From NCBI GenBank assembly GCA_040387375.1, contig JAZKDW010000010.1:1-64000 (forward strand): a stretch of 64,000 nucleotides of DNA, given 5' to 3'. Source of the DNA: JAZKDW01 sp040387375 (GTDB taxonomy: Bacteria > Pseudomonadota > Gammaproteobacteria > Burkholderiales > Burkholderiaceae_D). A program made the position numbers and the translations under genes. The number at the start of each line of letters is the position of its first letter. Position 1 is the stretch's first letter. Positions 43,103 through 52,080 of this stretch are shown one piece after another. Below the pieces are notes generated by a model, which saw only the letters and a program-made list of their open reading frames with translations, had not been told where the DNA came from and ran no database searches.

Positions 43103-43762
43103 ATGAGTACCGTAGATAACATCGGCGCCGCAAGCGCGCCGAGCACGACCAGGGCCAGCGCGAAGGAAGATCCGGCGGCAGCGCAGGACCGCTTCATGAC
43201 GCTGCTGATCACGCAGATGAAAAACCAGGATCCGCTGAATCCGCTCGATAACGCCCAGGTCACGAGCCAGCTCGCGCAACTGTCGACCGTGACCGGCATC
43301 GACAAGATGAACGCGACCCTGGAAGCCTTGATCGGCAGTTACCAGTCGAGCCAGTCGCTGCAGGCGGCCGGCATGATCGGCAATGGCGTGTTCACCCCGG
43401 GCGACACGGTGGCGCTCGCCGAGGGCCAGGCGCTGTTCGGTTTTGAGCTGGCGGAGCCGGTCGACATGGTGGAAATGACCATCCTCGATGCCAGTGGAAA
43501 AGCGGTGCGTACCATGCGCCTCGAGTCGCAAGGCGAGGGCACCCATCCGTTGGCATGGGACGGCAAGGATAACAACGGCGTGGCAGTGGCCAACGGTGAT
43601 TACCGTTTTGAAGTCACCGCCACACGCGGCGAAAAGGAAGTCGCGGTGACGCCGCTGGCATTCGGTGTGGTGGCGAGCGTATCGACCGGCGCGCAAGGCG
43701 TGAAGCTCAACGTGCCAGGTGTCGGCGCAGTCAATCTGGCGGACATCCGCCAGATACTTTGA
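43103..43762 (+). CDS. flgD: Hook-capping protein FlgD
   Basis: A 219-residue scaffold protein exported to guide hook assembly. The conserved start region is FMTLLITQMKNQDPLNPLDNAQVTSQLAQLSTVTGI. The C-terminal half has FLN-like/Ig strands (HPLAWDGKDNNGVAVANGDYRF). It follows flgC by 14 bases. Confidence 0.95.
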   Translation: MSTVDNIGAASAPSTTRASAKEDPAAAQDRFMTLLITQMKNQDPLNPLDNAQVTSQLAQLSTVTGIDKMNATLEALIGSYQSSQSLQAAGMIGNGVFTPGDTVALAEGQALFGFELAEPVDMVEMTILDASGKAVRTMRLESQGEGTHPLAWDGKDNNGVAVANGDYRFEVTATRGEKEVAVTPLAFGVVASVSTGAQGVKLNVPGVGAVNLADIRQIL

Positions 43763-43796
43763 ATCGCAAACCAAGTATTCAATCAGGGAGAGATAA

Positions 43797-44996
43797 ATGG
43801 GCTTTCAGACCGGTTTAAGCGGACTCAATTCAGCGGCCAAGCAGCTGGATGTGATCGGCAGTAATGTCGCCAACACCAACACCGTTGGTTTCAAGCAGTC
43901 GCAGGTCCAGTTCGCCGATGTCTTCGCCGGTTCGCTGGCGGGTGGCGGCTCCAAGGTTGCCGCGGCCGGCCAGCAATTCTCGCAAGGGAACATCAGCACG
44001 ACGAGCAATGTGCTGGACCTGGCAATCAGCGGCAATGGCTTTTTCAGGATGAGCAACAATGGCGCGGTGTCGTATACCCGCAATGGCCAGTTCAATCTGG
44101 ACAAGGACGGCATGATCGTCAATTCGGCCGGCATGCAGCTGACCGGGTATCTGGCCGATGCCACCGGCGCCATCGCGCCTGGGGCGCCGGTGCCGCTGTC
44201 AGTCAGCGGACTGGAAAATCCGCCGGCGGCGACGCAGAACGTAGCCGTGCTGCTGAACCTGGATTCACGCGCGGCCGTGCATCCGGCGCTGCCGGCATTC
44301 AGCGCGGCCGATTCGACCACCTACGATTACACGACCGCGGTCGGCGTTTATGACAGCCTGGGTAATGTGCACACGATGCAGACCTATTTCGTGAAGAGCG
44401 CTGCCAATACCTGGGATGTCTACGCCACCAGCAACGATGTGGTTCCGGCCGTCACATCTATGGGTCAGCTGACCTTCGACACCAATGGCAATCTCACCGC
44501 CCCGGTGCCCGCCAGTTTCAACAGCACCTATACGGTTGGAACGGGCGCGGCGAACATCAACATCAACGTCAATTTTACCGGCACCTTGCAATACGGCTCG
44601 AGCTTCGGCGTCAACAAGCTGGGGCAGGACGGTTATGCGTCGGGCCGTCTGGCGGGATTTAACGTCGAGACAGATGGCAAGATCGTGGGCCGGTACACGA
44701 ATGGCCAGACGGCGGTGCTGGGGCAGGTCGCGCTGACGAATTTCGGCAATCCGGGCGGGCTGGCGGTACAGGGCGGCAATCAGTGGACTGAAACCGCGGA
44801 ATCGGGAACTGCCGTGGTGGGCGCGCCCAATACCGGCGGACTGGGTGTGCTGCAGTCGTCCGCGGTCGAGGACTCGAATGTCGACATGACCGCCGAGCTG
44901 GTCAGCATGATTACCGCGCAACGCTTCTATCAAGCCAATGCGCAGTCGATCAAGACGCAGGACCAGGTGCTGCAGTCCCTGCTGAACATGCGCTGA
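43797..44996 (+). CDS. flgE: Flagellar hook protein FlgE
   Basis: A 399-residue hook subunit: MGFQTGLSGLNSAAKQLDVIGSNVANTNTVGFK-type N-terminal heptads and C-terminal VDMTAELVSMITAQRFYQANAQSIKTQDQVLQSLLNMR. The middle is Ala/Thr/Asn-rich, as in exposed hook domains. The gene is ~35 bases from flgD, with GGGAGAG before the ATG. Confidence 0.96.
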   Translation: MGFQTGLSGLNSAAKQLDVIGSNVANTNTVGFKQSQVQFADVFAGSLAGGGSKVAAAGQQFSQGNISTTSNVLDLAISGNGFFRMSNNGAVSYTRNGQFNLDKDGMIVNSAGMQLTGYLADATGAIAPGAPVPLSVSGLENPPAATQNVAVLLNLDSRAAVHPALPAFSAADSTTYDYTTAVGVYDSLGNVHTMQTYFVKSAANTWDVYATSNDVVPAVTSMGQLTFDTNGNLTAPVPASFNSTYTVGTGAANININVNFTGTLQYGSSFGVNKLGQDGYASGRLAGFNVETDGKIVGRYTNGQTAVLGQVALTNFGNPGGLAVQGGNQWTETAESGTAVVGAPNTGGLGVLQSSAVEDSNVDMTAELVSMITAQRFYQANAQSIKTQDQVLQSLLNMR

Positions 44997-45015
44997 GCGG
45001 CGACCGGAGAAACAG

Positions 45016-45756
45016 ATGGACCGTCTGATTTACACCGCCATGACTGGCGCCAAACATATCCTGGAGAAGCAGGCTACCACCGCGCACAACCTGGCGAATG
45101 CCGGCACCACCGGCTTTCGCGCCCAGGTCGATTCATTCCGCGCGGTGCCGGTGGTCAGCGAAGGTTTGCCTACCCGCGCTTTTGTGGTCGACGCCACCGT
45201 GGGCGCTGATTTTACGCCGGGACCGTTGCAGCAAACCGGGCGCGCGTTGGATGTCGCCGTCAGCGGCGATGGCTGGTTTGCCGTGCAGCTGGAAGATGGA
45301 TCGGAAGCCTATACCCGCAACGGCAGCTTCAAGCTGTCGGAGAACGGCGTGCTGCAGACGCAGTCGGGATTGAATGTGCAGGGCGACGGTGGACCGATCG
45401 GCGTGCCGCCGGATGTCGGCATCACGATCGGCAAGGACGGCACGGTATCGGCAATTGCGAGCGGCAATACGCCCGGCGTCAGCACCGTGCTGGGGCGGCT
45501 GAAGCTGGTCAATCCGGCGCCGGGATCGATGACACGCGGCGACGACGGCCTGTTCCGCGTCGCGGGTGGCGAGCCGGTGGAAGCCGATGCCGGCGTGAGT
45601 GTGATCGGCAGCATGCTCGAAGGCAGCAACGTCAATGTGGTCGATGCGATGGTGAGCATGATCAGCCTTGCACGGCAGTTTGAAATCCAGCAGAGCCTGT
45701 TGAAAAATGCCGAGAGTAATGCGGCGAGGGCGACGCAGATTCTTGCGTTGAGTTAG
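45016..45756 (+). CDS. flgF: Flagellar proximal rod protein FlgF
   Basis: A 246-residue rod protein: MDRLIYTAMTGAKHILEKQATTAHNLANAGTTGFRAQ-type start and C-terminal NVVDAMVSMISLARQFEIQQSLLKNAESNA. It lies 19 bases after flgE. A 250-bp repeat array separates it from flgG. Confidence 0.95.
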   Translation: MDRLIYTAMTGAKHILEKQATTAHNLANAGTTGFRAQVDSFRAVPVVSEGLPTRAFVVDATVGADFTPGPLQQTGRALDVAVSGDGWFAVQLEDGSEAYTRNGSFKLSENGVLQTQSGLNVQGDGGPIGVPPDVGITIGKDGTVSAIASGNTPGVSTVLGRLKLVNPAPGSMTRGDDGLFRVAGGEPVEADAGVSVIGSMLEGSNVNVVDAMVSMISLARQFEIQQSLLKNAESNAARATQILALS

Positions 45757-45764
45757 AGGCCCCC

Positions 45765-46016
45765 CGTCATTCCCGCGCAGGCGGGAATCCAGGCGGCATC
45801 GGCATGAGCGAGCGGGTTATGGATTCCCGCCTGCGCGGGAATGACGGAAGTAATTGGGTCGATCTCCATTCTCACTACCGTCATTCCCGCGCAGGCGGGA
45901 ATCCATGCGGCACCCGCACGAGCGAGCGGGTTATAGGTTCCCGCGCAGGCGGGAATCCAGGCGGCATCCGCACGAGCGAGCAGGTTATGGGTTCCCGCTT
46001 GCGCGGGAACGACAGG
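45765..46016. repeat. Tandem/inverted ATTCCCGC repeat array between flgF and flgG
   Basis: Three same-direction units of ~54 bp start at about 45769, 45883 and 45937. Each reads TTCCCGCGCAGGCGGGAA followed by TCC(A)GGCGGCAT-like sequence, CGAGCGAGC and GGTTAT. Further arms at 45824-45842 and 45991-46011 are inverted relative to them. It is the longest copy of the composite repeat in the window, and no terminator with a U-run follows it. Confidence 0.8.
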
Positions 46017-46051
46017 GAAGTGCGCTTAATTGTAAGTATCAGGAGAAAAAA

Positions 46052-46834
46052 ATGATTCGTTCCTTATGGATTTCAAAGACCGGCCTCGATGCGCAGCAGA
46101 CGCAGATGGACGTCATCTCCAACAACCTCGCGAATGTCAGCACCACCGGCTTCAAGCGTTCGCGTGCCGTGTTCGAGGACCTGCTGTACCAGACGATACG
46201 CCAACCCGGCGCGCAGTCTTCACAGCAGACGCAATTGCCGACCGGCCTGCAACTCGGCACCGGCGTGCGTCCGGTGGCGACCGAGCGCATTTTCACGCAG
46301 GGGAACCTGCAGCAGACCGGCAATGACAAGGACGTCGCGATCCAGGGCGCGGGTTTCTTCCAGGTCCTGCTGCCCGATGGCAGCACCGCGTACACGCGGG
46401 ATGGTTCCTTCCATGTCGACAGCCAGGGCCAGCTCGTGACATCGAGCGGTTTCACGGTGCAGCCCGCGATCACCATCCCGATCGACGCGCAAAAAATTGC
46501 GATCGGCCGCGACGGCACCGTATCGGTGACGCAAAACGGCGTGGCGCAGCCGACGCAGGTCGGCACACTGCAGCTGGCAACCTTCATGAATCCGGCCGGA
46601 CTGGAAAGCAAGGGTGAAAACCTGTATGTCGAAACCGGCGCGTCCGGCAATGCCAATGCCAGCACCCCGGGCCTCAACGGCGCCGGCCTGCTGACCCAGG
46701 GTTATGTCGAAACCTCCAACGTCAACGTGGTCGAGGAACTGGTCAACATGATCCAGACCCAGCGTGCGTACGAAATCAACAGCAAGGCGATCCAGACTTC
46801 GGACCAGATGCTGCAACGCCTGTCACAGCTATGA
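46052..46834 (+). CDS. flgG: Flagellar distal rod protein FlgG
   Basis: A 260-residue distal rod subunit: MIRSLWISKTGLDAQQTQMDVISNNLANVSTTGFKRSRAVFEDLLYQ-type start and C-terminal VNVVEELVNMIQTQRAYEINSKAIQTSDQMLQ. The start at 46052 has AGGAG upstream; the longer frame from 45854 translates repeat DNA (PRRRES...) and is rejected. flgH overlaps its end by four bases. Confidence 0.97.
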   Translation: MIRSLWISKTGLDAQQTQMDVISNNLANVSTTGFKRSRAVFEDLLYQTIRQPGAQSSQQTQLPTGLQLGTGVRPVATERIFTQGNLQQTGNDKDVAIQGAGFFQVLLPDGSTAYTRDGSFHVDSQGQLVTSSGFTVQPAITIPIDAQKIAIGRDGTVSVTQNGVAQPTQVGTLQLATFMNPAGLESKGENLYVETGASGNANASTPGLNGAGLLTQGYVETSNVNVVEELVNMIQTQRAYEINSKAIQTSDQMLQRLSQL

Positions 46835-47490
46835 AAACATTGTTCCGCATGATGCTGGTGCCGGCGGCGGCAGCCCTGTCAGCCTGCGCTACCGTGCCGG
46901 AGTCGATCGTGATGCAGCCCACCACGGCGCCCGCGCAACCGATTGCCGCCACACCCGCGGCCAACGGCGCGATCTTCCAGGCCGCCGCCTATCGGCCAAT
47001 GTTCGAAGACCGGCGCGCGCGTTTGGTGGGCGACCTGCTGATCATCAGCGTGAATGAGAAAACCAACGCCGGCAAGCAGGCCGCCAGTTCGGGCAGCAAG
47101 AACGGCAGCGTCGAAGCATCGGTTCCGCTGTTGCTGAACCGGCCGCTGAATTTCCTCGGCGCGTCGGCATCGACGGCGACCAAATTCGAAGACAAGATGA
47201 GCGGCAGCGCGGGTAATAATTTCAGCAGCGCGATCAGTGTCACCGTGGTCAAGGTCCTGGCCAACGGCAATCTTGCGGTCAGCGGAGAAAAACAGATCGC
47301 CCTCGACAAGGGCACCGAGTTCATCCGCTTCTCGGGCGTGGTCAATCCGGCCACCATAGGCGCCGGCAACGTGGTGTCGTCGACCCAGGTCGCCGATGCA
47401 CGGATCGAATACCGCGCCAACACCCGCATCGACCCGGCGGAGCTGATGAGCGGGCTGGCGCGTTTCTTCCTGAGCGTGCTGCCCTTGTGA
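46831..47490 (+). CDS. flgH: Flagellar L-ring lipoprotein FlgH
   Basis: A 219-residue outer-membrane ring lipoprotein. The lipobox is AALSAC with cysteine near residue 19. MFEDRRARLVGDLLIISVNEKTNAGKQA and NLAVSGEKQIALDKGTEFIRFSGVVNP are FlgH landmarks. The ATG overlaps the flgG stop. Confidence 0.96.
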   Translation: MKTLFRMMLVPAAAALSACATVPESIVMQPTTAPAQPIAATPAANGAIFQAAAYRPMFEDRRARLVGDLLIISVNEKTNAGKQAASSGSKNGSVEASVPLLLNRPLNFLGASASTATKFEDKMSGSAGNNFSSAISVTVVKVLANGNLAVSGEKQIALDKGTEFIRFSGVVNPATIGAGNVVSSTQVADARIEYRANTRIDPAELMSGLARFFLSVLPL

Positions 47491-47514
47491 CATGACATTC
47501 AATAAACCGGATCG

Positions 47515-48624
47515 ATGATGAATATTGCCAAGCTCGCCAGACTGCTGTGCATGGCCTGCCTGCTGGCGCCATCCACCAGCCATGCCGAACGCCTGAAGGA
47601 CCTCACCAGCATCCAGGGCGTGAGGCAGAATCAGCTGATCGGGTATGGACTGGTGGTCGGCCTCGACGGCAGCGGCGACCAGACCACGCAGACGCCGTTT
47701 ACCGTGCAGAGCGTGGTCAGCATGCTGCAGCAGCTGGGCGTCACCCTGCCGCCGGGCACGACCCTGCAACTGAAGAATGTCGCCGCCGTGATGGTCACCA
47801 GTTCGCTGGCGCCGTTCGCGCAGCCGGGACAGACCATGGATGTCACCGTGTCCTCGATGGGCAATGCCAAGAGCCTGCGCGGCGGCACGCTGTTGATGAC
47901 GCCGCTGAAAGGGGCCGACGGCCAGATTTACGGCATCGCGCAGGGCAACGTGCTGGTCGGCGGCGCCGGTGCGGCGGCGGGCGGCAGCAGGGCGCAGATC
48001 AATCACCTGAGCGTCGGCCGCATTTCCGCCGGCGCCACTGTCGAACGGGCGCTGACCAATGCGCTCGGCCAGGGCAATGTGATCCTGCTCGAATTGAAGG
48101 ACAGCGATTTTTCAACCGCCGGGCGGGTCGCCGATGCGATCAACCGGCGTTTCGGCAGCGCGACGGCGGAGGCGCAGGATGGCCGCGTGATACGGGTGCG
48201 GGTGCCGGAAAGCAGCGGCGAACGTGTTGCTTTCCTGGGTGCGCTCGAGAGCATCAGCGTCACGCCGGCCCAGGTCGCCGCCAGGGTAATCCTCAATGCG
48301 CGCACCGGCTCGGTCGTCATGAACCAGATGGTGACGCTCGATGCCTGCGCCATCTCCCACGGCAATCTTTCGGTCGTCATCAACAGCGAACCGGTGATCA
48401 GCCAGCCGGCTCCGCTTTCCCGCGGACAGACTGTAGTGGCGCAGCGCTCGCAGATCGACATCAGCAAGGAGCCGGGCCAGATGCTGTTGCTGAAAAGCGG
48501 CGCCTCGCTGGCCGAGGTTGTCAAGGCGCTGAATGCGATCGGCGCCACGCCGCAAGACCTGCTGGCAATCTTGCAGGCGATGAAGGCCGCCGGCTCGCTG
48601 CGCGCGGAACTGGAAATCATCTAG
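47515..48624 (+). CDS. flgI: Flagellar P-ring protein FlgI
   Basis: A 369-residue periplasmic ring protein with a cleavable signal (LLCMACLLAPSTSHAERLKDL). It contains IQGVRQNQLIGYGLVVGLDGSGDQTTQTPFT-type sequence and C-terminal KSGASLAEVVKALNAIGATPQDLLAILQAMKAAGSLRAEL. Two adjacent ATGs (47515, 47518) are possible starts. It abuts flgJ without a gap. Confidence 0.97.
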   Translation: MMNIAKLARLLCMACLLAPSTSHAERLKDLTSIQGVRQNQLIGYGLVVGLDGSGDQTTQTPFTVQSVVSMLQQLGVTLPPGTTLQLKNVAAVMVTSSLAPFAQPGQTMDVTVSSMGNAKSLRGGTLLMTPLKGADGQIYGIAQGNVLVGGAGAAAGGSRAQINHLSVGRISAGATVERALTNALGQGNVILLELKDSDFSTAGRVADAINRRFGSATAEAQDGRVIRVRVPESSGERVAFLGALESISVTPAQVAARVILNARTGSVVMNQMVTLDACAISHGNLSVVINSEPVISQPAPLSRGQTVVAQRSQIDISKEPGQMLLLKSGASLAEVVKALNAIGATPQDLLAILQAMKAAGSLRAELEII

Positions 48625-49449
48625 ATGGCGACTCCCCTCAATTCCAGCAGCAGCCTGGCGATCGACCTCAAGGACCTGAGCCAGTTGCGGCAGTCGGCGC
48701 AGCAGAAATCGCCGGACGCGCTCAAGGCCGCCGCCCGCCAGTTCGAGGCGCTGTTCCTGAACATGGTCATGAAGAGCATGCGCGAGGCCACGCCGCAGGA
48801 CGGCATGTTCGATAGTCAGCAGGGCAAGATGTATACCTCGATGCTGGACCAGCAGGTCAGCCAGAGCCTGGCCGCCCGTGGCGTCGGCTTGGCCGATGTG
48901 CTGCTGAGGCAGCTTTCCAGTCATGCGATGGGCCAGCTTGCGCCGGGCGCGGCCGCCCCGGCCAGCCCGCCGCCTCCGCCAGCCATGAGCTCATCCACGG
49001 CGCAGGCATTCCAGGCGCGCCTGCTGCCGCATGCCGAAGAAGCCAGCCGCAGCACCGGCATTCCCGCCAGATTCATGCTGGGACAGGCGGCGCTGGAAAG
49101 CGGCTGGGGCAAACGCGAGATTATCGCCGCCGATGGCACGGCCAGCCATAACCTGTTCGGCATCAAGGCGACTGGCGGCTGGAAGGGCAGGGTGGTGGAA
49201 ACAGCCACCACTGAATATGTCGACGGTCTGCCGCAAAAAAGAATCGAGAAATTCCGCGCCTATGACTCCTACGCCGATTCCTTCCGCGATTACGCCGCCA
49301 TGATGCGCAATAACCCGCGCTACCGGAACGTCATCGACAACGCGCACACCGCCTCCGGTTTTGCCAACGGCTTGCAGCGCGCGGGTTATGCCACCGATCC
49401 GGAGTACGCGGCCAAGCTGATGCGCATCATCGGGCATTCGCAGGGTTGA
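48625..49449 (+). CDS. flgJ: Peptidoglycan hydrolase/rod cap FlgJ
   Basis: A 274-residue dual protein. The N-terminal rod-scaffold domain has FEALFLNMVMKSMREATPQDGMFDSQQGKMYTSMLDQQ-type sequence. The C-terminal glucosaminidase/muramidase domain begins ~residue 130 (HAEEASRSTGIPARFMLGQAALESGWGKREI) with the catalytic glutamate in ALESGWG. A Pro-rich linker joins the two. The ATG follows the flgI stop directly. Confidence 0.96.
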   Translation: MATPLNSSSSLAIDLKDLSQLRQSAQQKSPDALKAAARQFEALFLNMVMKSMREATPQDGMFDSQQGKMYTSMLDQQVSQSLAARGVGLADVLLRQLSSHAMGQLAPGAAAPASPPPPPAMSSSTAQAFQARLLPHAEEASRSTGIPARFMLGQAALESGWGKREIIAADGTASHNLFGIKATGGWKGRVVETATTEYVDGLPQKRIEKFRAYDSYADSFRDYAAMMRNNPRYRNVIDNAHTASGFANGLQRAGYATDPEYAAKLMRIIGHSQG

Positions 49450-49454
49450 ATCCC

Positions 49455-49481
49455 TCAAGTTTTCCGGCGCGCTGCCGTTAA
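49455..49481 (+). promoter_or_regulatory. Sigma-28 promoter for flgKL
   Basis: TCAAGTTT-N11-GCCGTTAA matches the FliA consensus at 14 of 16 positions with exact spacing. It lies between the flgJ stop and flgK, about 28 bases before the ATG. Confidence 0.8.
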
Positions 49482-49508
49482 CACTGTTATCGCAATAGAG
49501 AAAACATC

Positions 49509-51158
49509 ATGGCCAACATCTTCACCATCGGTCAGGGCGCGCTGCTCGCGGCACAGACGGGACTGACCACCACCGGACACAATATCGCCAATGCGGCAAC
49601 GCCCGGCTTCAGCCGCCAGGCGGTGACGCAGACCTCGGCAACGCCGCAACAGACCGGATTCGGTTTCATCGGCGGCGGCACGCAGGTCACGGACGTCCGG
49701 CGACTGTACAACGAGCAGCTCGGGCAACAGGTGCTTTCCGCGCAGAGCGCAAAAAGCGCACTCGACAGTTATTATTCGCAAATCAGCCGGATCGACAACC
49801 TGCTGGCCGATCCGGCCGCCGGCCTGTCGCCGGCGCTCCAGGGTTTCTTCAAGGGCATGCAGGACCTGGCCGGCAATCCGTCCTCCGCGCCCGCGCGCCA
49901 GTCGGCCTTGTCGGCGGCTGAAACGCTTGCCACACGCTTCCAGAGCATGGACGGCCAGTTGAACGAACTGCGCCAGAATGTCAACAGTGAAATCACGTCC
50001 AGCGTCAGCAGCATCAATTTCTACGGCAGCCAGATTGCGCAGCTCAATAATACGATCCTGCAGGCGCAGGCGGGAAGCGATGGCAAGGCGGCCAACGACT
50101 TGCTGGACCAGCGCGATCAGCTGATCGCCGACCTTGGCAAGGAGACCAGGGTGTCGGTGGTCAGGCAAGACGGCAACGTCAATATTTTCATCGGCAACGG
50201 CCAGCCGCTGGTGCTCGGCGCGCAAACCTTTACGCTGGTGGCGCAGCCGTCGGTGACCGACCCGGGCCGGGTCGAAGTCGGTGTGCTGAGCAACGGCATC
50301 ACGACCATGCTGGCCGAGAGCAGCCTGCCCGGCGGCAGGTTGGGCGGATCGCTAGCCTTCCGTTCCGGTACGCTGGACCCGGCGCAAACTTCTCTCGCCA
50401 CGATGGCCACCACGCTGGCCGCCACGTTCAATGCCCAGCACCGCCTGGGACAGGACCAGAACGGCAATCCGGGCGGCGATTTTTTTACTGTCAGCGGCAC
50501 TACCGCTTCGGGATTCACCGTCGCGATCGCCGATACCGCCGCGATTGCGGCGGCGGCGCCGGTGCGGACCGCCGCGCTGGCGGCCAACACCGGGTCCGGC
50601 ACGATCAGCGCCGGTGTCGTTGATGCCGCCTATCCGGCCGCGCCGCTGAGCGCGCCGGTCACGCTGGTTTATGACGCGCTGGCGAACACGCTCGATACCA
50701 TTCCCGCCGGCGCACTCGCCGGCTTTCCGCAGGCGTACAGCAGCGGCGCCACGATCAGCAGCGGCGGCATCACCTTTGCGATTTCCGGCGCGCCGGGCGA
50801 CCAGGACAAGTTCACGATCGGCCCCAATACCGGCGGCGTGGGCGACAACCGCAATGCATTGCTGCTGGGCGCACTGCAAACCGCCAAAACCATGGAAGGC
50901 GGCACCACCAGCTTCCAGGGCAGTTATGCACGGCTGGTCAACCTGGTCGGCAACAAGACGCGCGAACTGGAGGTCACCAGCCGTGCCGAAACCCAGCTGC
51001 TGGCGCAGGCAATCCAGGCGCAGCAGTCGGTGTCGGGTGTCAACCTGGATGAAGAGGCGACCAACCTGCTGCGTTATCAACAGGCCTACCAGGCGGCGGG
51101 CAAAGTGATGCAGGTAGCGAACGAACTGTTCGATGTCGTGCTGTCCATCAATCGATAA
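49509..51158 (+). CDS. flgK: Hook-filament junction protein FlgK
   Basis: A 549-residue HAP1 protein: FTIGQGALLAAQTGLTTTGHNIANAATPGFSRQ-type start and C-terminal SGVNLDEEATNLLRYQQAYQAAGKVMQVANELFDVVLSI. The variable middle is Ala/Gly/Thr-rich. Expressed from its own sigma-28 promoter, it is a client of FlgN. Confidence 0.96.
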   Translation: MANIFTIGQGALLAAQTGLTTTGHNIANAATPGFSRQAVTQTSATPQQTGFGFIGGGTQVTDVRRLYNEQLGQQVLSAQSAKSALDSYYSQISRIDNLLADPAAGLSPALQGFFKGMQDLAGNPSSAPARQSALSAAETLATRFQSMDGQLNELRQNVNSEITSSVSSINFYGSQIAQLNNTILQAQAGSDGKAANDLLDQRDQLIADLGKETRVSVVRQDGNVNIFIGNGQPLVLGAQTFTLVAQPSVTDPGRVEVGVLSNGITTMLAESSLPGGRLGGSLAFRSGTLDPAQTSLATMATTLAATFNAQHRLGQDQNGNPGGDFFTVSGTTASGFTVAIADTAAIAAAAPVRTAALAANTGSGTISAGVVDAAYPAAPLSAPVTLVYDALANTLDTIPAGALAGFPQAYSSGATISSGGITFAISGAPGDQDKFTIGPNTGGVGDNRNALLLGALQTAKTMEGGTTSFQGSYARLVNLVGNKTRELEVTSRAETQLLAQAIQAQQSVSGVNLDEEATNLLRYQQAYQAAGKVMQVANELFDVVLSINR

Positions 51159-51170
51159 GGAACGCCGGTC

Positions 51171-52076
51171 ATGCGTATCAGCACCAATACAATGTTTGAA
51201 ATGGGCAGCGCCCGCCTGAGCGATTTGCAGACCAGCCTGGTGAAAACCCAGCAGCAGCTATCAGCCGGACGGCGCATTCTTACGCCAGCCGACGATCCGG
51301 TCGGCGCAGCGCGCGCGCTTGAAGTCACACAGGCGCAATCGATGGTCGAGCAGTTTGCCACCAACCGCCAGTACGCGAGGAATTCGCTGAGCCAGGTCGA
51401 GACCGCGCTGACCAGCGTCACCGGGCTGTTGCAGGATGCGAAGGTGCTGGTCGTGAATGCCGGCAACGCGACACTGACCGATGCCAACCGCGCTTCGCTC
51501 GCGATTGAATTGCGTGGCCGGCTGGATGACCTGCTGGGTCTGGCCAACGCCGGGGATGGCATGGGCAACCATCTGTTTTCCGGCTACCAGTCCGGCACGG
51601 CGCCGTTCGCTGCAACAGCCGGCGGCGCGCAATACAATGGCGACCAGGGCCAGCTATTGATGCAGGTGAGTTCGTCGCGGCAGATTGCGATGAGCATTCC
51701 GGGCAAAGCGATTTTTCAGCAGAACGACGGCAGCCTGGATGTGTTCAAGACCTTCACGGATGTGATCGCGGCACTGGAAGCGCCCGCTGGCCCCACGCTG
51801 TCGGCCAGCTTGGCCAGCGCCAACGCCAATCTCGACCAGTCGATCGATACGGTGCTGAATGCGCGTGCATCGGTCGGGTCGCGGTTGAAGGAACTCGATT
51901 CGCTGGACAGCGCCGGCGCCGATCTGGATGTGCAGTATCAGCAGACGCTGTCGGATCTGCAGAGTCTTGATTATGCGAAGGCGATCTCCGATTTGACGCA
52001 GCAGCAGTTCACGCTGGAGGCGGCGCAGAAATCGTTCATGATTGTTTCGGGGATGTCGCTGTTCAAAATGCTGTGA
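51171..52076 (+). CDS. flgL: Hook-filament junction protein FlgL
   Basis: A 301-residue HAP3 protein with flagellin-like ends: MRISTNTMFEMGSARLSDLQTSLVKTQQQLSAGRRILTPADDPVGAARAL-type start and C-terminal DLTQQQFTLEAAQKSFMIVSGMSLFKML. It is 12 bases downstream of flgK and converges with the signalling operon at 52081 with four bases between. Confidence 0.95.
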   Translation: MRISTNTMFEMGSARLSDLQTSLVKTQQQLSAGRRILTPADDPVGAARALEVTQAQSMVEQFATNRQYARNSLSQVETALTSVTGLLQDAKVLVVNAGNATLTDANRASLAIELRGRLDDLLGLANAGDGMGNHLFSGYQSGTAPFAATAGGAQYNGDQGQLLMQVSSSRQIAMSIPGKAIFQQNDGSLDVFKTFTDVIAALEAPAGPTLSASLASANANLDQSIDTVLNARASVGSRLKELDSLDSAGADLDVQYQQTLSDLQSLDYAKAISDLTQQQFTLEAAQKSFMIVSGMSLFKML

Positions 52077-52080
52077 GGCG

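Noticed and set aside
45765..46016. Possible CRISPR array
   Set aside because: Units are palindromic, irregularly spaced, partly inverted, and the 'spacers' are themselves repeated; no cas gene is near.
45854..46051. N-terminal extension of FlgG
   Set aside because: It translates the repeat array; the ribosome site and conserved FlgG start are at 46052.
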